Below the pieces are notes generated by a model, which searched no databases, was not told where the DNA came from, and saw only the letters and a program-made list of their open reading frames with translations. The position numbers were made by a program, and so were the translations under genes. Shown here in pieces: positions 8,101 through 17,810 of a DNA stretch of 64,000 nt (positions within the stretch are counted from its first letter, which is position 1; every line of letters begins with the position of its first letter). This DNA is from CAIJMI01 sp043798445. GTDB lineage: Bacteria; Patescibacteriota; Microgenomatia; UBA10105; UBA927. Location of the stretch: contig JAZDOQ010000007.1 of assembly GCA_043798445.1 (NCBI GenBank), positions 9,654-73,653 on the forward strand, in the 5' to 3' direction.

Positions 8101-9086
8101 TAGATATGGTATCCAAAATAGAAATTTCCCATAAAACTATTATCTTTACCTTAGTGCTTCTTGCATCAATATGGTTAGTATTGCAGATTCGCGATATTTT
8201 GTTTCTTGTCTTTGTCGCATTCATCATCATGTCAACACTCCGTCCGATTGTTGACTGGATGGGGACAAAAAGAATACCTCGATTCATCGCAGCGCTTCTT
8301 GTGTACATTGTCGTGTTCGGCTTAATCGGATTTTCTATCGCTGGTCTTATTCCATCTCTCATCTCTCAAACAACGAGTTTTTCCCAGGCATTTCCAACCG
8401 TCATTGCCAGAGTAATACCGTACTGGAATATTGATTTGAATTCATTCTCTCAACAGCTTGCTCCGATCGGAGAAAATTTAGTGAAAGTAACGATAGGTAT
8501 TTTTTCAAATATCATTTCCATCTTGATGGTGATGGTATTCTCCTTTTATTTCCTTCTTGAAAGGAAACATGCAGATAAAATTGCTGCCGGATTTGTAGGG
8601 GAAGAAAAAGCGACATCATTTATAACTGTGGTACAACGCATTGAAGGAAGATTGGGTTCATGGATGATGGGACAACTGTTTCTTATGTTTACTGTGGGAC
8701 TGCTGTGCTATATCGGACTTCTTCTTTTGGGAGTGAAATATGCATTACCTCTTGCTATCATTGCAGGACTTCTGGAAATCGTTCCGAACATTGGTCCGAT
8801 TGTCTCTGCGATTCCCGCTATGTTGATTGCGCTTTCCATTTCTCCGGTTATGGCATTAAGCGTTGGTGTTTTATATCTGGTTATTCAACAACTTGAGAAT
8901 AATGTTATCGTGCCGCTTGTGATGAAAAGAAGTGTGGGATTATCACCAATCATTACAATTTTCTCATTGCTTGTTGGTGGAAGACTCGCAGGCATTACTG
9001 GTGCAGTGCTTGCGATACCAGTTCTTCTTATTATTCAGGAGCTCATCATTGCAGTTGCTGGTGCAGGAGACAAAGATACGAAGTAA
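8097..9086 (+). CDS. AI-2E family (UPF0118) transporter
   Basis: About 329 residues with an N-terminal membrane-helix pair, a polar middle region and a C-terminal bundle containing GLLEIVPNIGPIVSAIPA and QQLENNVIVPLVMKRSVG, signatures of the AI-2E exporter family. Substrates vary in characterised members and cannot be assigned here. I chose the ATG at 8097, which overlaps the miaA stop as ATGA; an in-frame ATG at 8085 is possible. Confidence 0.85.
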   Translation: MIDMVSKIEISHKTIIFTLVLLASIWLVLQIRDILFLVFVAFIIMSTLRPIVDWMGTKRIPRFIAALLVYIVVFGLIGFSIAGLIPSLISQTTSFSQAFPTVIARVIPYWNIDLNSFSQQLAPIGENLVKVTIGIFSNIISILMVMVFSFYFLLERKHADKIAAGFVGEEKATSFITVVQRIEGRLGSWMMGQLFLMFTVGLLCYIGLLLLGVKYALPLAIIAGLLEIVPNIGPIVSAIPAMLIALSISPVMALSVGVLYLVIQQLENNVIVPLVMKRSVGLSPIITIFSLLVGGRLAGITGAVLAIPVLLIIQELIIAVAGAGDKDTK

Positions 9087-9098
9087 AGATTCTTAAGC

Positions 9099-9480
9099 AC
9101 GCGCTGAAACAACTATAAGCCAGATTCTGTAACCTTTCGGTCGATCTTCATTTATCTAATGCCCGCATGCTTCAGTCCTGGCAACTGTGTGCTCATAACG
9201 GACTAGTCGTCGGTTGCAGCGAGTGGGATTGCCAACGTTTCACTTGTATTTCATGAGTCTTGCGACCGGTAGAAACACACTCGTCTCTGTGGCTCTCTCA
9301 TCCTGTCAATTCAGGAATCGTTCCCGCCGACTTTCGAAGGCGGAACACCAGCCACGCACTAGAGTGCTTACACACACAGTACATGGTCACCCTTTACAGG
9401 GGGTCCCCTCACAGTTAGCTGTCTGGACTTTCCTGACCCTGACTAATGTCAGGGCCTAAAGATCCGTTGTTCCAGCGCGT
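9099..9480 (-). ncRNA. rnpB: RNase P RNA
   Basis: Catalytic RNA that matures tRNA 5' ends. On the minus strand the 5' region holds CAGGAAAGTCCAGACA and the 3' region holds ACAGAATCTGGCTTAT, the two universally conserved RNase P segments. Ends are set by helix P1: 9466-9480 pairs with 9099-9113 along its length with one wobble. Length of about 382 nt fits bacterial type A. AGTATA at 9488-9493 reads TATACT on the minus strand, ending 7 nt before the predicted 5' end. The apparent reading frame on the plus strand here is not a gene. Confidence 0.95.
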
Positions 9481-9510
9481 AATCCGTAGTATACCACACC
9501 AAAAACGAAA

Positions 9511-9534
9511 CCCAGCTCCGTAAAAGGAGCTGGG
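9511..9534 (-). terminator. Hairpin between the DUF5679 gene and rnpB
   Basis: CCCAGCTCC and GGAGCTGGG form a perfect 9-bp stem with a 6-nt loop. On the minus strand it is followed by a T-rich tract (TTTCGTTTTT), so it probably acts as a second terminator for the upstream minus-strand genes and insulates the rnpB promoter. Confidence 0.6.
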
Positions 9535-9557
9535 AGGCAGAAAATTCTTACGCGTAA

Positions 9558-9582
9558 AAATACCTGCTTTTTTCAGGTATTT
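9558..9582 (-). terminator. Terminator after the DUF5679 gene
   Basis: AAATACCTG and CAGGTATTT form a 9-bp stem with a 7-nt loop just past the stop codon, followed on the minus strand by a short T run. Confidence 0.65.
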
Positions 9583-9585
9583 GTG

Positions 9586-9726
9586 TTAGCCGCCAATTTT
9601 GAACATTCCGGTTCCACATGTTGGGCATTTGCCTTTCATTGCTGGTTTTCCGTTTTTCAATGTGACTTTTACCGCTGCTGGATCATCTCTTTTTGCTCGA
9701 CATTTTACACAATACATTGTTGTCAT
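9586..9726 (-). CDS. DUF5679 zinc-ribbon protein
   Basis: A 46-residue protein: MTTMYCVKCRAKR, then a VTLKNGKPAMKG strand pair, then CPTCGTGMFKIGG. The two CxxC pairs and the central LKNG(R/K)PA motif match DUF5679, a small zinc ribbon common in CPR bacteria. The ATG at 9726 lies 9 nt after GGAGGTGA, the same spacing as for HU; the ATG at 9735 is too close. The fold predicts zinc and probably RNA or DNA binding, but the function is unknown. It follows the small membrane protein gene by 32 nt. Confidence 0.85.
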   Translation of the reverse strand: MTTMYCVKCRAKRDDPAAVKVTLKNGKPAMKGKCPTCGTGMFKIGG

Positions 9727-9758
9727 AGTACTCATTCACCTCCCTTCAATTTCGTTTA

Positions 9759-10040
9759 TTACCGTAGAATTTTTGACAAAAATAATTCAAATACAATAAA
9801 CAAAAATACGACAATCAGTGTTTTGACGAGATCTTTTCTAATGGCGCGTGACTCTGTTTCAGGGAATGACAATGTTGTCGTTGTCGTTGAAAGAGTGGGC
9901 GCTAGTACGGGCAGCGTGAATATTGAACGTGCTGGCTGTTGTAATGATGGTGTCTGTTCAATATGGGGGACGTCATCCAATCGTTGGAGTTTTCTTCTGT
10001 ACTCTGCAATCAGTTTAGCCTTTTTTGTTTTTTTTGGCAT
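9759..10040 (-). CDS. Small tail-anchored membrane protein, unknown
   Basis: A 93-residue protein with a Lys-rich start (MPKKTKKAKLIAEYRRKL), a Ser/Thr/Pro-rich middle and one C-terminal membrane helix (LVKTLIVVFLFIVFELFL) ending in KILR. The basic N-terminus suggests nucleic-acid or ribosome proximity, but no family was recognised. It is cotranscribed with the DUF5679 gene. Confidence 0.6.
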   Translation of the reverse strand: MPKKTKKAKLIAEYRRKLQRLDDVPHIEQTPSLQQPARSIFTLPVLAPTLSTTTTTLSFPETESRAIRKDLVKTLIVVFLFIVFELFLSKILR

Positions 10041-10149
10041 AGGTATTTGAGGCTAGCGTTGAGCGTAACACAGCTTCAAGAGTGTTGTCAACAGCTGGAG
10101 GAAAAGTAGTGTTTTTCTCAGTTGACAATAGAACAACTTCCATACTACT

Positions 10150-10635
10150 ATGATGGATACGAAAGGTGTTCAACTGAACATGGATGTTTTTATTGGAGTT
10201 TCCGTATTTTTAGGTGTGTGGATGGTCGTGTTGACTGTAGTTGTTTTCCGCATGATAGGCCACTATAACAAGTTAACTGTTGGAGTCTCGTCAAAGACCA
10301 TGCAAGAGGTGTTATCTTCGCTTCTTAATAAACAGGAAGCAAGTATGAAAGATATTGCAACGCTTCAAGAAGCACTTCGGTATGTAGAAGCTGATGGAAA
10401 GCTGCATCTGCAACGGATCGGTGTTGTTCGGTTTAATCCGTTTTCTGACACCGGAGGAAGTCAAAGTTTTACTCTAGCGATTCTTGATGGAAAAGATAAC
10501 GGCATTATTATGACGTCTCTCTATGCGAGAACAGGTAATCGGTGGTATATTAAACATATTAAAGCAGGATTGTGTGAAGATGTTGAGCTCTCGAAAGAAG
10601 AGCAGTCAGCAATTAAAAAAGCACGACCGGTATAA
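10150..10635 (+). CDS. DUF4446 family protein
   Basis: A 161-residue protein with one N-terminal membrane helix (about 12-36), a short coiled region and a C-terminal domain with VVRFNPFSDTGGSQSFTLAILD, the hallmark of DUF4446. Family members are membrane-anchored and of unknown function. TTGACA at 10122 with TACTAT at 10146 is a possible promoter but would overlap the start codon, so transcription may instead begin at a weaker site. It is followed by a DUF3048 gene with its own Shine-Dalgarno site. Confidence 0.8.
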   Translation: MMDTKGVQLNMDVFIGVSVFLGVWMVVLTVVVFRMIGHYNKLTVGVSSKTMQEVLSSLLNKQEASMKDIATLQEALRYVEADGKLHLQRIGVVRFNPFSDTGGSQSFTLAILDGKDNGIIMTSLYARTGNRWYIKHIKAGLCEDVELSKEEQSAIKKARPV

Positions 10636-10664
10636 GTGTTTCTTTAGGAGGAAAAAGACAATCT

Positions 10665-11846
10665 ATGAAAAAACAAAATCTGCTCATCAGCGGCATTATT
10701 GCAATTGCCTTGTATTTGATCTCAACGGGAGTATCTGCTGCGGTATTTAACGCGGTTGGTACGAAAACAACCGGTGGAAAAACAACACTGAAAGTTGATT
10801 CAACTGGAAAGCCGCAAAAACATTTTACGATTGATCCGTCAATTCCACGCACTGAATCATGTCCCTTGAACGGAATGATGTATACAGCGCAGGAAAAAGC
10901 AGTGTGGGAAAAGCGCCGACCACTAGCGGTTATGATAGAAAATCATGCTGAATCACGACCGCAATCAGGGCTTTCATTTGCTGATGTTGTGTATGAATCA
11001 GTTGCAGAAGGTGGTATTAGTCGGTTCATGGGCGTATTCTACTGTGGAATTGCAGCAGAAAACGTTAGTCTTGCACCGGTTCGGAGTGCTCGTACCTATT
11101 ATCTTCCATGGGTGCTTGAATATGATGCCTTGTACAACCATGTTGGTGGAGCTGGACGATGTGAAGATGAAACAGTTGATGAACGGGCAAAGGCGTTGTG
11201 TCAGATTGATCTGTGGAATATTAAAGATATGGATCAATTCGGCATTTCATTTCCAACCTGCTACAGAAATTATGATAGGCTTGATCATACAGTGGCAACC
11301 GAACACACAATGGTCTGCCAAACAGACAAGTTAACAGAACTTGCTGCAACTCGCGGATGGACAAACGTTGATAGTAAGGGTGTGTCTTGGGATAAAAAGT
11401 TTAAATCATGGAAGTTTAAAGATGATGCAAAAGAGGGGGAACGGGGAGATGCAACGAACATAAGTTTTGTTGCATGGAAAGGATATGAAAAAGATTACGG
11501 AGTGAAATGGATATATAATAAAACTGAAAATGTGTACATGAGAGAAAATGGTGGAGTTCCGCATCTTGATCTTGAAACCGAAGAACAGTTGCAGGCGAAG
11601 ACCGTTATCGTTCTGTTTGCAAAAGAAACAGGTCCTGTTGATGATCATATGCATCTTTTATATGGTAACATCGGATCAGGAAACGGACTCTTATTCGTTG
11701 ACGGAAAAGCATCAAAGATAACGTGGGAAAAACTTGACAGGTCAGCGAGAACAATATTTTTTGATGAGTCAAAAAAAGAAATATCATTTAACAAAGGACA
11801 AATTTGGATTGAAATGTTGCCGATTGGCACATCGGTAACCTATTAA
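10665..11846 (+). CDS. DUF3048 (YerB-like) secreted protein
   Basis: A 393-residue exported protein: signal peptide or anchor in residues 1-26, then a DUF3048 domain with PLAVMIENHAESRPQSGLS and VYESVAEGGISRFMGVF, and a second half with the family's HLLYGNIGSGNGLLF region. B. subtilis YerB is a lipoprotein of unknown function; here no lipobox Cys is seen. AGGAGG precedes the ATG. Confidence 0.85.
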   Translation: MKKQNLLISGIIAIALYLISTGVSAAVFNAVGTKTTGGKTTLKVDSTGKPQKHFTIDPSIPRTESCPLNGMMYTAQEKAVWEKRRPLAVMIENHAESRPQSGLSFADVVYESVAEGGISRFMGVFYCGIAAENVSLAPVRSARTYYLPWVLEYDALYNHVGGAGRCEDETVDERAKALCQIDLWNIKDMDQFGISFPTCYRNYDRLDHTVATEHTMVCQTDKLTELAATRGWTNVDSKGVSWDKKFKSWKFKDDAKEGERGDATNISFVAWKGYEKDYGVKWIYNKTENVYMRENGGVPHLDLETEEQLQAKTVIVLFAKETGPVDDHMHLLYGNIGSGNGLLFVDGKASKITWEKLDRSARTIFFDESKKEISFNKGQIWIEMLPIGTSVTY

Positions 11847-11870
11847 TGTTCCTGCCCGGAAAGATGAAAT

Positions 11871-12452
11871 ATGTTGCTTGAAGATATTATCATCTCCAGA
11901 GTCCGGGTGAAAATGTTGCAATTGTTTTTAAGTCACCCGGGAGCAATTTTTCACGTTCGTGATATCGTTCGAAAAATTGGCGAAGAAATAAATGCGGTAC
12001 GGCGTGAACTTTCCCGCATGGAAAAAGCAGGAATGCTTTCAAAGGAACAACGGGCAAACAGATTGTTTTATGGATTTCGAAAAGAATACCCATTGTATTA
12101 CGAGTTTCTTGAGTTGATCGCAAAAACATCAGGATTAGGGCTTGATATTTTAAAACATAAAGCGAAATTGGGGAAACTGAAATTTGTGATGATGTCAGGG
12201 CGTTATGTGCGTGGATTGCAACGCCGAAGTTTAACAGATGTTGATTTGTTGATTGTTGGAAATGTAGTGCTTCCTGAGTTATCACAACTGGTGAAGGCTG
12301 AAGAAGTAAGACGGGAGCGGGAGTTAAACTATACGGTCATGTCTGAAGAAGAATTTACATTTAGAAAGAGGCGACGTGATCCGTTTGTGCTCTCAGTGCT
12401 TTCAGGATCCCGCATCATGATAATCGGAGATGAGGAAGAGTTGGTTGAATAA
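11871..12452 (+). CDS. Winged-helix protein with nucleotidyltransferase-like domain
   Basis: A 193-residue protein. Residues 1-75 form a winged helix (ISRVRVKMLQLFLSHPG start, INAVRRELSRMEKAGM recognition region). The rest resembles a minimal nucleotidyltransferase fold, with a degenerate active-site region at MMSGRYVRG...LTDVDLLIVG: the DVD acidic pair remains, but the usual GS motif reads SGRY. Probably a transcription regulator or toxin-antitoxin relative; the function is unproven. Confidence 0.55.
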   Translation: MLLEDIIISRVRVKMLQLFLSHPGAIFHVRDIVRKIGEEINAVRRELSRMEKAGMLSKEQRANRLFYGFRKEYPLYYEFLELIAKTSGLGLDILKHKAKLGKLKFVMMSGRYVRGLQRRSLTDVDLLIVGNVVLPELSQLVKAEEVRRERELNYTVMSEEEFTFRKRRRDPFVLSVLSGSRIMIIGDEEELVE

Positions 12453-12470
12453 TTTTTCTTTTTTCACTCT

Positions 12471-13856
12471 ATGAAACATACAAAAAGAACGTTTGTGTTT
12501 CTTCTTTTATTAGGAGTTGTGCTTTCGTTCGTTGTGATTCCTCAAAACACCAGCATTACGATTCCATTTGGCAAAACCAAACAAACCATCACACTCAATC
12601 CTCCATTGATCGATACAACAGTGTTTGGAATAAAAATACAAAAAGAATTTAAAACACACCTTGGACTTGATTTGGCAGGCGGAACACAGGTCTCACTTGA
12701 AGCAGACATGACGGGAATTCAAGTATCTGACAGACAAGATTCACTTGAATCTGCAAAGCAAGTCATTGAGCGGAGGGTAAATTTTTTTGGTGTGTCAGAA
12801 CCGGTTATCCAATCAGCAGTGAGTGGAGAAACATACAGAATTATTGTTGAACTTCCCGGAGTTACGAATACCGAAGAAGCGCTTGCCCTTGTCGGTCAAA
12901 CTGCAAATTTGGAATTTCGGGAAATTATCGAAGAAGCGCAAGCTGCAACATCGGCAGCGTATTTTTTCCCAACACTTGCAAATACAAAGTCAGTTGGAAT
13001 TTCCGGAAAAGATTTGAAAAAATCCAGTATACAATTTAATACTAATAATGGAGAACCGGAAGTCGGTATTCTGTTTACTCCGGATGGAGCAAAAAAATTT
13101 GCAGATGTCACGAAACGGTTGGTTGGAAAACCGCTTGCGATATTTCTTGATGACGTCATTGTTACCGCGCCAACCGTTAATACAGAAATTACTAATGGAG
13201 AAGCAGTGATCACCGGAAATTTTACGGTTGATTCTGCAAAACAGCTCTCTATTCAGCTTAATGCAGGGGCTCTTCCTGTGCCTGTTAAAGTTGTTGAAAA
13301 ACGGATGATTGGTGCAACGCTTGGAGCTGAGTCAGTAGAAAAAAGTACACGTGCTGGGCTTATTGGTCTTGCGATTGTTGCGGTTTTTATGATTGTTGAA
13401 TACGGATGGTTGGGAGTGTTGGCAGATCTAGCACTTGTCATGTATGGACTTATTACATTTTCCTTGTATCGTATTATTCCTGTTACTTTGACATTGCCTG
13501 GAATTGCAGGTTTTATTCTTTCAATAGGTATGGCAGTTGATAGCAATATTTTAATTTTTTCCAGGTACAAAGAAGAACTGCGTCGGGAAAAGCCATGGCA
13601 AATTGCCATGGAGCTTGGTTTTGGAAAAGCATGGGAAAGTATCAGAGATGCAAACATTACGACCATCATCACCTCAATTATTTTGTTTAACCCGGGGAAC
13701 TGGTCATTTCTTCCAACATCAGGACTCGTCAGGGGATTTGCCGCCACGTTATTTATCGGAGTTGTGACAAGCTTGTTTACCGGTATCGTTGTAACGAGAA
13801 CGTTTATTCGTGTGCTCTATAAAGGACCGAAATCACCAAAAGGGGGAACAGCATGA
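12471..13856 (+). CDS. secD: Protein translocase subunit SecD
   Basis: Membrane subunit that uses the proton gradient to help release exported proteins. The 461-residue protein has an N-terminal helix, a periplasmic P1 domain with GLDLAGGTQVSLEAD and a six-helix RND domain with PGIAGFILSIGMAVDSNILIFSR. It overlaps secF by ATGA. The upstream gap is 18 nt, so it probably belongs to the DUF3048-regulator run. Confidence 0.95.
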   Translation: MKHTKRTFVFLLLLGVVLSFVVIPQNTSITIPFGKTKQTITLNPPLIDTTVFGIKIQKEFKTHLGLDLAGGTQVSLEADMTGIQVSDRQDSLESAKQVIERRVNFFGVSEPVIQSAVSGETYRIIVELPGVTNTEEALALVGQTANLEFREIIEEAQAATSAAYFFPTLANTKSVGISGKDLKKSSIQFNTNNGEPEVGILFTPDGAKKFADVTKRLVGKPLAIFLDDVIVTAPTVNTEITNGEAVITGNFTVDSAKQLSIQLNAGALPVPVKVVEKRMIGATLGAESVEKSTRAGLIGLAIVAVFMIVEYGWLGVLADLALVMYGLITFSLYRIIPVTLTLPGIAGFILSIGMAVDSNILIFSRYKEELRREKPWQIAMELGFGKAWESIRDANITTIITSIILFNPGNWSFLPTSGLVRGFAATLFIGVVTSLFTGIVVTRTFIRVLYKGPKSPKGGTA

Positions 13857-14731
13857 TCCGGTTTTCAAAATATATTTGGGTATATTTTCTCATTTCCTCT
13901 TTCGTGCTGGTTCCTGGTATATATTCACTGTTTCGGTTTGGCCTTCAACCATCTGTTGATTTTACCGGAGGAACTCTTCTTGAAATGAAGTTTGATAGAA
14001 GTGTACCAGCAGCAACAATCGAAAGCGTTGGGAAAAAAGAACAGTTTCCCATTATGACTGTGCAAAACATTGGACCAACATCCTATGGAATTCGTGCAGG
14101 AAACGCAACAGATGAAGAAATCCTAACATTTCAAACTGCTCTGTCAAAAGAGGTGGGGAGTGAACCGGAACTATTACGGAAAGACACGGTGGGTCCAATA
14201 TTAGGTTCTGAGTTGCTCTTTAAATCTATCGTTGCAGCACTATTAGCAATCATTGCTATCCTTTTGTATGTTGCGTACGCATTTAAGAATATTAAATTTG
14301 GAGTGTCAGCCATTGTTGCGTTAATTCATGATGTACTTGTTGTATTTGGGAGTTTTTCTTTGTTTGGACATTTTTTGGGTATTGAAGTAGATACATTATT
14401 TATGACCGCATTCTTAACCACCATGAGCTTTTCCGTACACGATACGATTGTTATTTTTGACCGCATCCGTGAATACAGGAAACGGGATCCAAGAGGAAAT
14501 ATCCGTGATATTTCCGATGTTGCTTTAAATGAAACCATGGGGCGATCACTCATCAACTCATTTACCATCATCTTCATGCTGCTTTCACTCGTTCTGATGG
14601 GAGGAGAAACAGTGAAATGGTTTGCCGTTGCCCTTCTTATCGGTACGATTACAGGTACCTATTCATCGCCATTTGTTGCAACGCCGTTTGTCATTTTTTT
14701 GGATTGGTTGGAACAGAAGAGAAAGAAGTGA
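13853..14731 (+). CDS. secF: Protein translocase subunit SecF
   Basis: Partner of SecD. The 292-residue protein has the FRFGLQPSVDFTGGTLLEM opening, the SVHDTIVIFDRIRE signature and six predicted helices. Its last 41 nt overlap the 3' end of the converging cca gene, an unusually deep convergent overlap. Confidence 0.95.
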   Translation: MIRFSKYIWVYFLISSFVLVPGIYSLFRFGLQPSVDFTGGTLLEMKFDRSVPAATIESVGKKEQFPIMTVQNIGPTSYGIRAGNATDEEILTFQTALSKEVGSEPELLRKDTVGPILGSELLFKSIVAALLAIIAILLYVAYAFKNIKFGVSAIVALIHDVLVVFGSFSLFGHFLGIEVDTLFMTAFLTTMSFSVHDTIVIFDRIREYRKRDPRGNIRDISDVALNETMGRSLINSFTIIFMLLSLVLMGGETVKWFAVALLIGTITGTYSSPFVATPFVIFLDWLEQKRKK

Positions 14732-16085
14732 TTGTTGTAAGCAACACCTCGCGTTCATTTTTGAGTGTTCCTTTTTCAACTTTACTAAAAAGCTCGTTGA
14801 GCGTTTCTCCAACAATTGGTCCTGGACGACATCCAAGAATGTTCATGACATCATTTCCGTTAACTTTTAAATCTTTGATAGAGAATGGTTGTTTTTGGAC
14901 TTCCTCGAGTCGTTTTTTGAATAGTTCAAGTCTCCATGATGTTTCAAGAGCGCCTCCACCGAGCCTATCTCCGATGCGAAGCGCAAGCATATCATTCATG
15001 TTTTCTTTTCCGACTCTTCGGATGATGCGGCGGATTGCACTGTCAGTCTGCCGTTCATCAACGCTAAATTGATGCCATCTGATGAGTGTAAGGATCCGTT
15101 CACTGTCTTTTTTAGAAAACCGTAATCGTTCGACGATGCCTCTTGCTATTGATGTACCCGCAACCTCATGATTGTAGAATGTGATGAGTCCTGTGTCGTC
15201 TTTCCGAAATGTTTTTGGTTTCCCGACGTCGTGGATGAGAGTTGCAAACTTTACAATAGGGTCTGTTGATGGACATTCCTCCATGGCCCTGATTGAGTGA
15301 ACGCCAACATCATACAAATGATGTCGTTTTGGACTTTTTTGTTCTGTTTGGAATGCCGGTACCATTTCCGGCAAGATACAGGCAAGGAGTCCTGTGTTTT
15401 TGAGAAGAACGATGCCATCGGCGCCATATGGACTCACGAGAATTTTTAAAAATTCATCCCTGATACGTTCTTTTGATATCTCCATCAGGAGTGCTGCATG
15501 TTTTTGAATTGCTTGTGTTGTTTTCTCTTCTATTTGAAATCCTAATTGGCTTGCAATACGAATCGCGCGTATCATGCGAAGCGCATCCTCTGTAAATCGT
15601 TCCTCAGGATTGCCAACCGTCCGGATGATTTTATTCGTAATATCGTCTTGTCCGTGATATGGATCAACAATGGCGGTGCCGTTCAATGCAATTGCATCAA
15701 TGGTAAAATCTCTCCTGGACAAGTCTTCTTCAAGTGTTGTTCCCCAGGAAATGATATCCGGATGACGGTGATCTTTGTATCCTTTTTCACTTCGATACGT
15801 TGTTATCTCGTAGATATCAATGGGCTTTTCCGTTTCTTCATGTTTTTTGTCAGATGCATAGATTTTGATGCCGACCGTACCAAACAGATTGTCATAAAAA
15901 CTATCAGAAAATACAGCCAGGATTTGTTCCGGTGTTGCATTGGTGGTGAAGTCCCATCCTTTGGTTGGTAAGCCCATCAGGGTGTCTCTAACAGACCCAC
16001 CGACTGCATAGCAGGTATACCCTGCAGTTTGCATGGTAGTGATTATTTCCTTGGCTTTTGGATGCATGGACTTGATTGTGCTCAT
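14691..16085 (-). CDS. cca: CCA tRNA nucleotidyltransferase
   Basis: Adds or repairs the 3' CCA end of tRNAs. The 464-residue protein has the class II signature AVGGSVRDTLMG, the second motif RRDFTIDAIAL, the RMIRAIRIASQLGF helix and a C-terminal HD domain (LIHDVGKP). It matters here because the two tRNA genes in the window lack an encoded CCA. An alternative start at the internal Met of KSMHPKAKEI is possible. Confidence 0.93.
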   Translation of the reverse strand: MSTIKSMHPKAKEIITTMQTAGYTCYAVGGSVRDTLMGLPTKGWDFTTNATPEQILAVFSDSFYDNLFGTVGIKIYASDKKHEETEKPIDIYEITTYRSEKGYKDHRHPDIISWGTTLEEDLSRRDFTIDAIALNGTAIVDPYHGQDDITNKIIRTVGNPEERFTEDALRMIRAIRIASQLGFQIEEKTTQAIQKHAALLMEISKERIRDEFLKILVSPYGADGIVLLKNTGLLACILPEMVPAFQTEQKSPKRHHLYDVGVHSIRAMEECPSTDPIVKFATLIHDVGKPKTFRKDDTGLITFYNHEVAGTSIARGIVERLRFSKKDSERILTLIRWHQFSVDERQTDSAIRRIIRRVGKENMNDMLALRIGDRLGGGALETSWRLELFKKRLEEVQKQPFSIKDLKVNGNDVMNILGCRPGPIVGETLNELFSKVEKGTLKNEREVLLTTITSFSSVPTNPKK

Positions 16086-16120
16086 ACGGATATTTCTGTT
16101 CTTATGATACCATAGAGAAC

Positions 16121-17809
16121 ATGAAAAGCTGGAATATAAAAGATGAACATCCGGAAAAGATTAGGAATGTAGAAGATGTACTTCGCGTGCTTCTTAAAAA
16201 TAGAGGACTCACAACAAAAAAAGAAAAAGACATATTTCTTCATCCAAAAGATCCGTTACAGCTTGAACCACACGATGTTGGTATTGATGCGCAACAACTC
16301 AAAAAAGCATTGCATAGAATAGAAAAAGCGATTGAAAAAAAAGAATCCATTGTTGTGTATGCGGACTACGATGCAGATGGGATTACCGCAGGAGCAATTA
16401 TGTGGGAGGCGCTGTATGCGTTAGGCGCACACGTGATGCCGTATGTTCCCCATAGAATTGAGGAAGGGTATGGATTATCGGAAAAAGGTATTCAAACGTG
16501 TATAACGGAATTTAATCCATCACTTATTATTACGGTTGATCATGGTATTACGGCATGGCAACAAGTGGAATATGCAAAAAAACTCGGGATCGATGTCATT
16601 GTCACTGATCATCATTTACCTCCCAGTCATATTCCTGATTGTTTGATTGTGCATACAACAGAGCTATGTGGTGCAGGTGTATCCTGGTTTGTTGCAAAAA
16701 TGCTGTTGGCAAACAGTGATACCGTGAAAGCAAACGATCTTCTTGCGCTTGCTGCCATTGGAACAATTGCTGATATGGTGCCTCTCGTTGAATCAAACAG
16801 AAGTATTACTAAATATGGACTTGTTGGGATTGGGAGAACAAAGCGGATTGGACTGCGTGCACTCATGAAAGAATCAGGACTTGAAGATAAGGCAATCGTC
16901 ACATCGGATATTTCCCATAGTATCGCGCCACGACTCAATGCCATGGGTCGGCTTGATCATGCGATAGACGCACTTCGACTTCTTTGCACAACAAATGGTG
17001 AACGGGCAGCAATGCTTGCGTCAAAACTTGGGTTAACCAACAAAGAACGACAACAATTAACCGTTGACACAACACTTCATGCATTAACGGGACTTGCAAA
17101 AATTAAGGATGTAACTAAGCGAAAAATGCTTATGATATCGGACACGTCATACAACCCCGGGATCATCGGACTTGTTGCCGGTAAGCTGGTTGAAGAATAT
17201 TACCGACCAAGTATTGTGATAGCTGTTGGAGAAATAGTTTCTAAAGCCTCAGCTCGGTCAATTGCCGGATTTAATATTGTTGAATTTATACGAAAGGCCG
17301 GGGATTTGCTTGTTGATGTTGGCGGGCACCCGATGGCAGCAGGGTTTACCATTGAAACAAAAAATCTTTCAGCATTGAAAAAATTCTTTGAATCAGCGAT
17401 TGATGGTGCAATTTCAGACATGTTGTTTACCAGATCTCTTATCATCGACACAGAATTACCGGTTCAACTGATAACAAAATCATTAGTGTCTGAAATTCAA
17501 GCATTTGCTCCGTATGGACTGGGGAATTATGAACCAATATTTGTTTCACGAGGGCTTACCATCGATCAAATACGAAAAATTGGAGCAAAATTAAATCATT
17601 TAAAATTAAAATTGAAAGATGATGGAAAGAAGATCATAGATGCTGTTGCATTCGGATTTGGAAACATGGCAGACACGTTGCCCGTTGGAACCCGTGTTGA
17701 TGTGGCCTATACGATTGATGAAAACGTGTGGAATGGAACAACAACACTGCAATTAAAGATTCGTGATATTCACGCCCTCTCCCTTGTCAAGGATTATCCG
17801 AAGCTTTAG
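16121..17809 (+). CDS. recJ: Single-stranded-DNA exonuclease RecJ
   Basis: 5'-3' ssDNA exonuclease of the DHH family, used in recombination and repair. The 562-residue protein has VVYADYDADGITAG (motif I), ITVDHGI, VTDHHLPP (DHH motif) and the DHHA1 motif VDVGGHPMAAGFT. I chose the ATG at 16121, about 10 nt after a TATGAT box; there is no Shine-Dalgarno sequence. It is divergent from cca. Confidence 0.95.
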   Translation: MKSWNIKDEHPEKIRNVEDVLRVLLKNRGLTTKKEKDIFLHPKDPLQLEPHDVGIDAQQLKKALHRIEKAIEKKESIVVYADYDADGITAGAIMWEALYALGAHVMPYVPHRIEEGYGLSEKGIQTCITEFNPSLIITVDHGITAWQQVEYAKKLGIDVIVTDHHLPPSHIPDCLIVHTTELCGAGVSWFVAKMLLANSDTVKANDLLALAAIGTIADMVPLVESNRSITKYGLVGIGRTKRIGLRALMKESGLEDKAIVTSDISHSIAPRLNAMGRLDHAIDALRLLCTTNGERAAMLASKLGLTNKERQQLTVDTTLHALTGLAKIKDVTKRKMLMISDTSYNPGIIGLVAGKLVEEYYRPSIVIAVGEIVSKASARSIAGFNIVEFIRKAGDLLVDVGGHPMAAGFTIETKNLSALKKFFESAIDGAISDMLFTRSLIIDTELPVQLITKSLVSEIQAFAPYGLGNYEPIFVSRGLTIDQIRKIGAKLNHLKLKLKDDGKKIIDAVAFGFGNMADTLPVGTRVDVAYTIDENVWNGTTTLQLKIRDIHALSLVKDYPKL

Positions 17810-17810
17810 A

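Noticed and set aside
9214..9459. Plus-strand open frame of 81 codons
   Set aside because: Lies entirely inside the RNase P RNA on the other strand; no family resemblance.
9583..10050. Plus-strand open frame of 155 codons
   Set aside because: Covers the DUF5679 zinc ribbon and the small membrane protein, which are both convincing on the minus strand.
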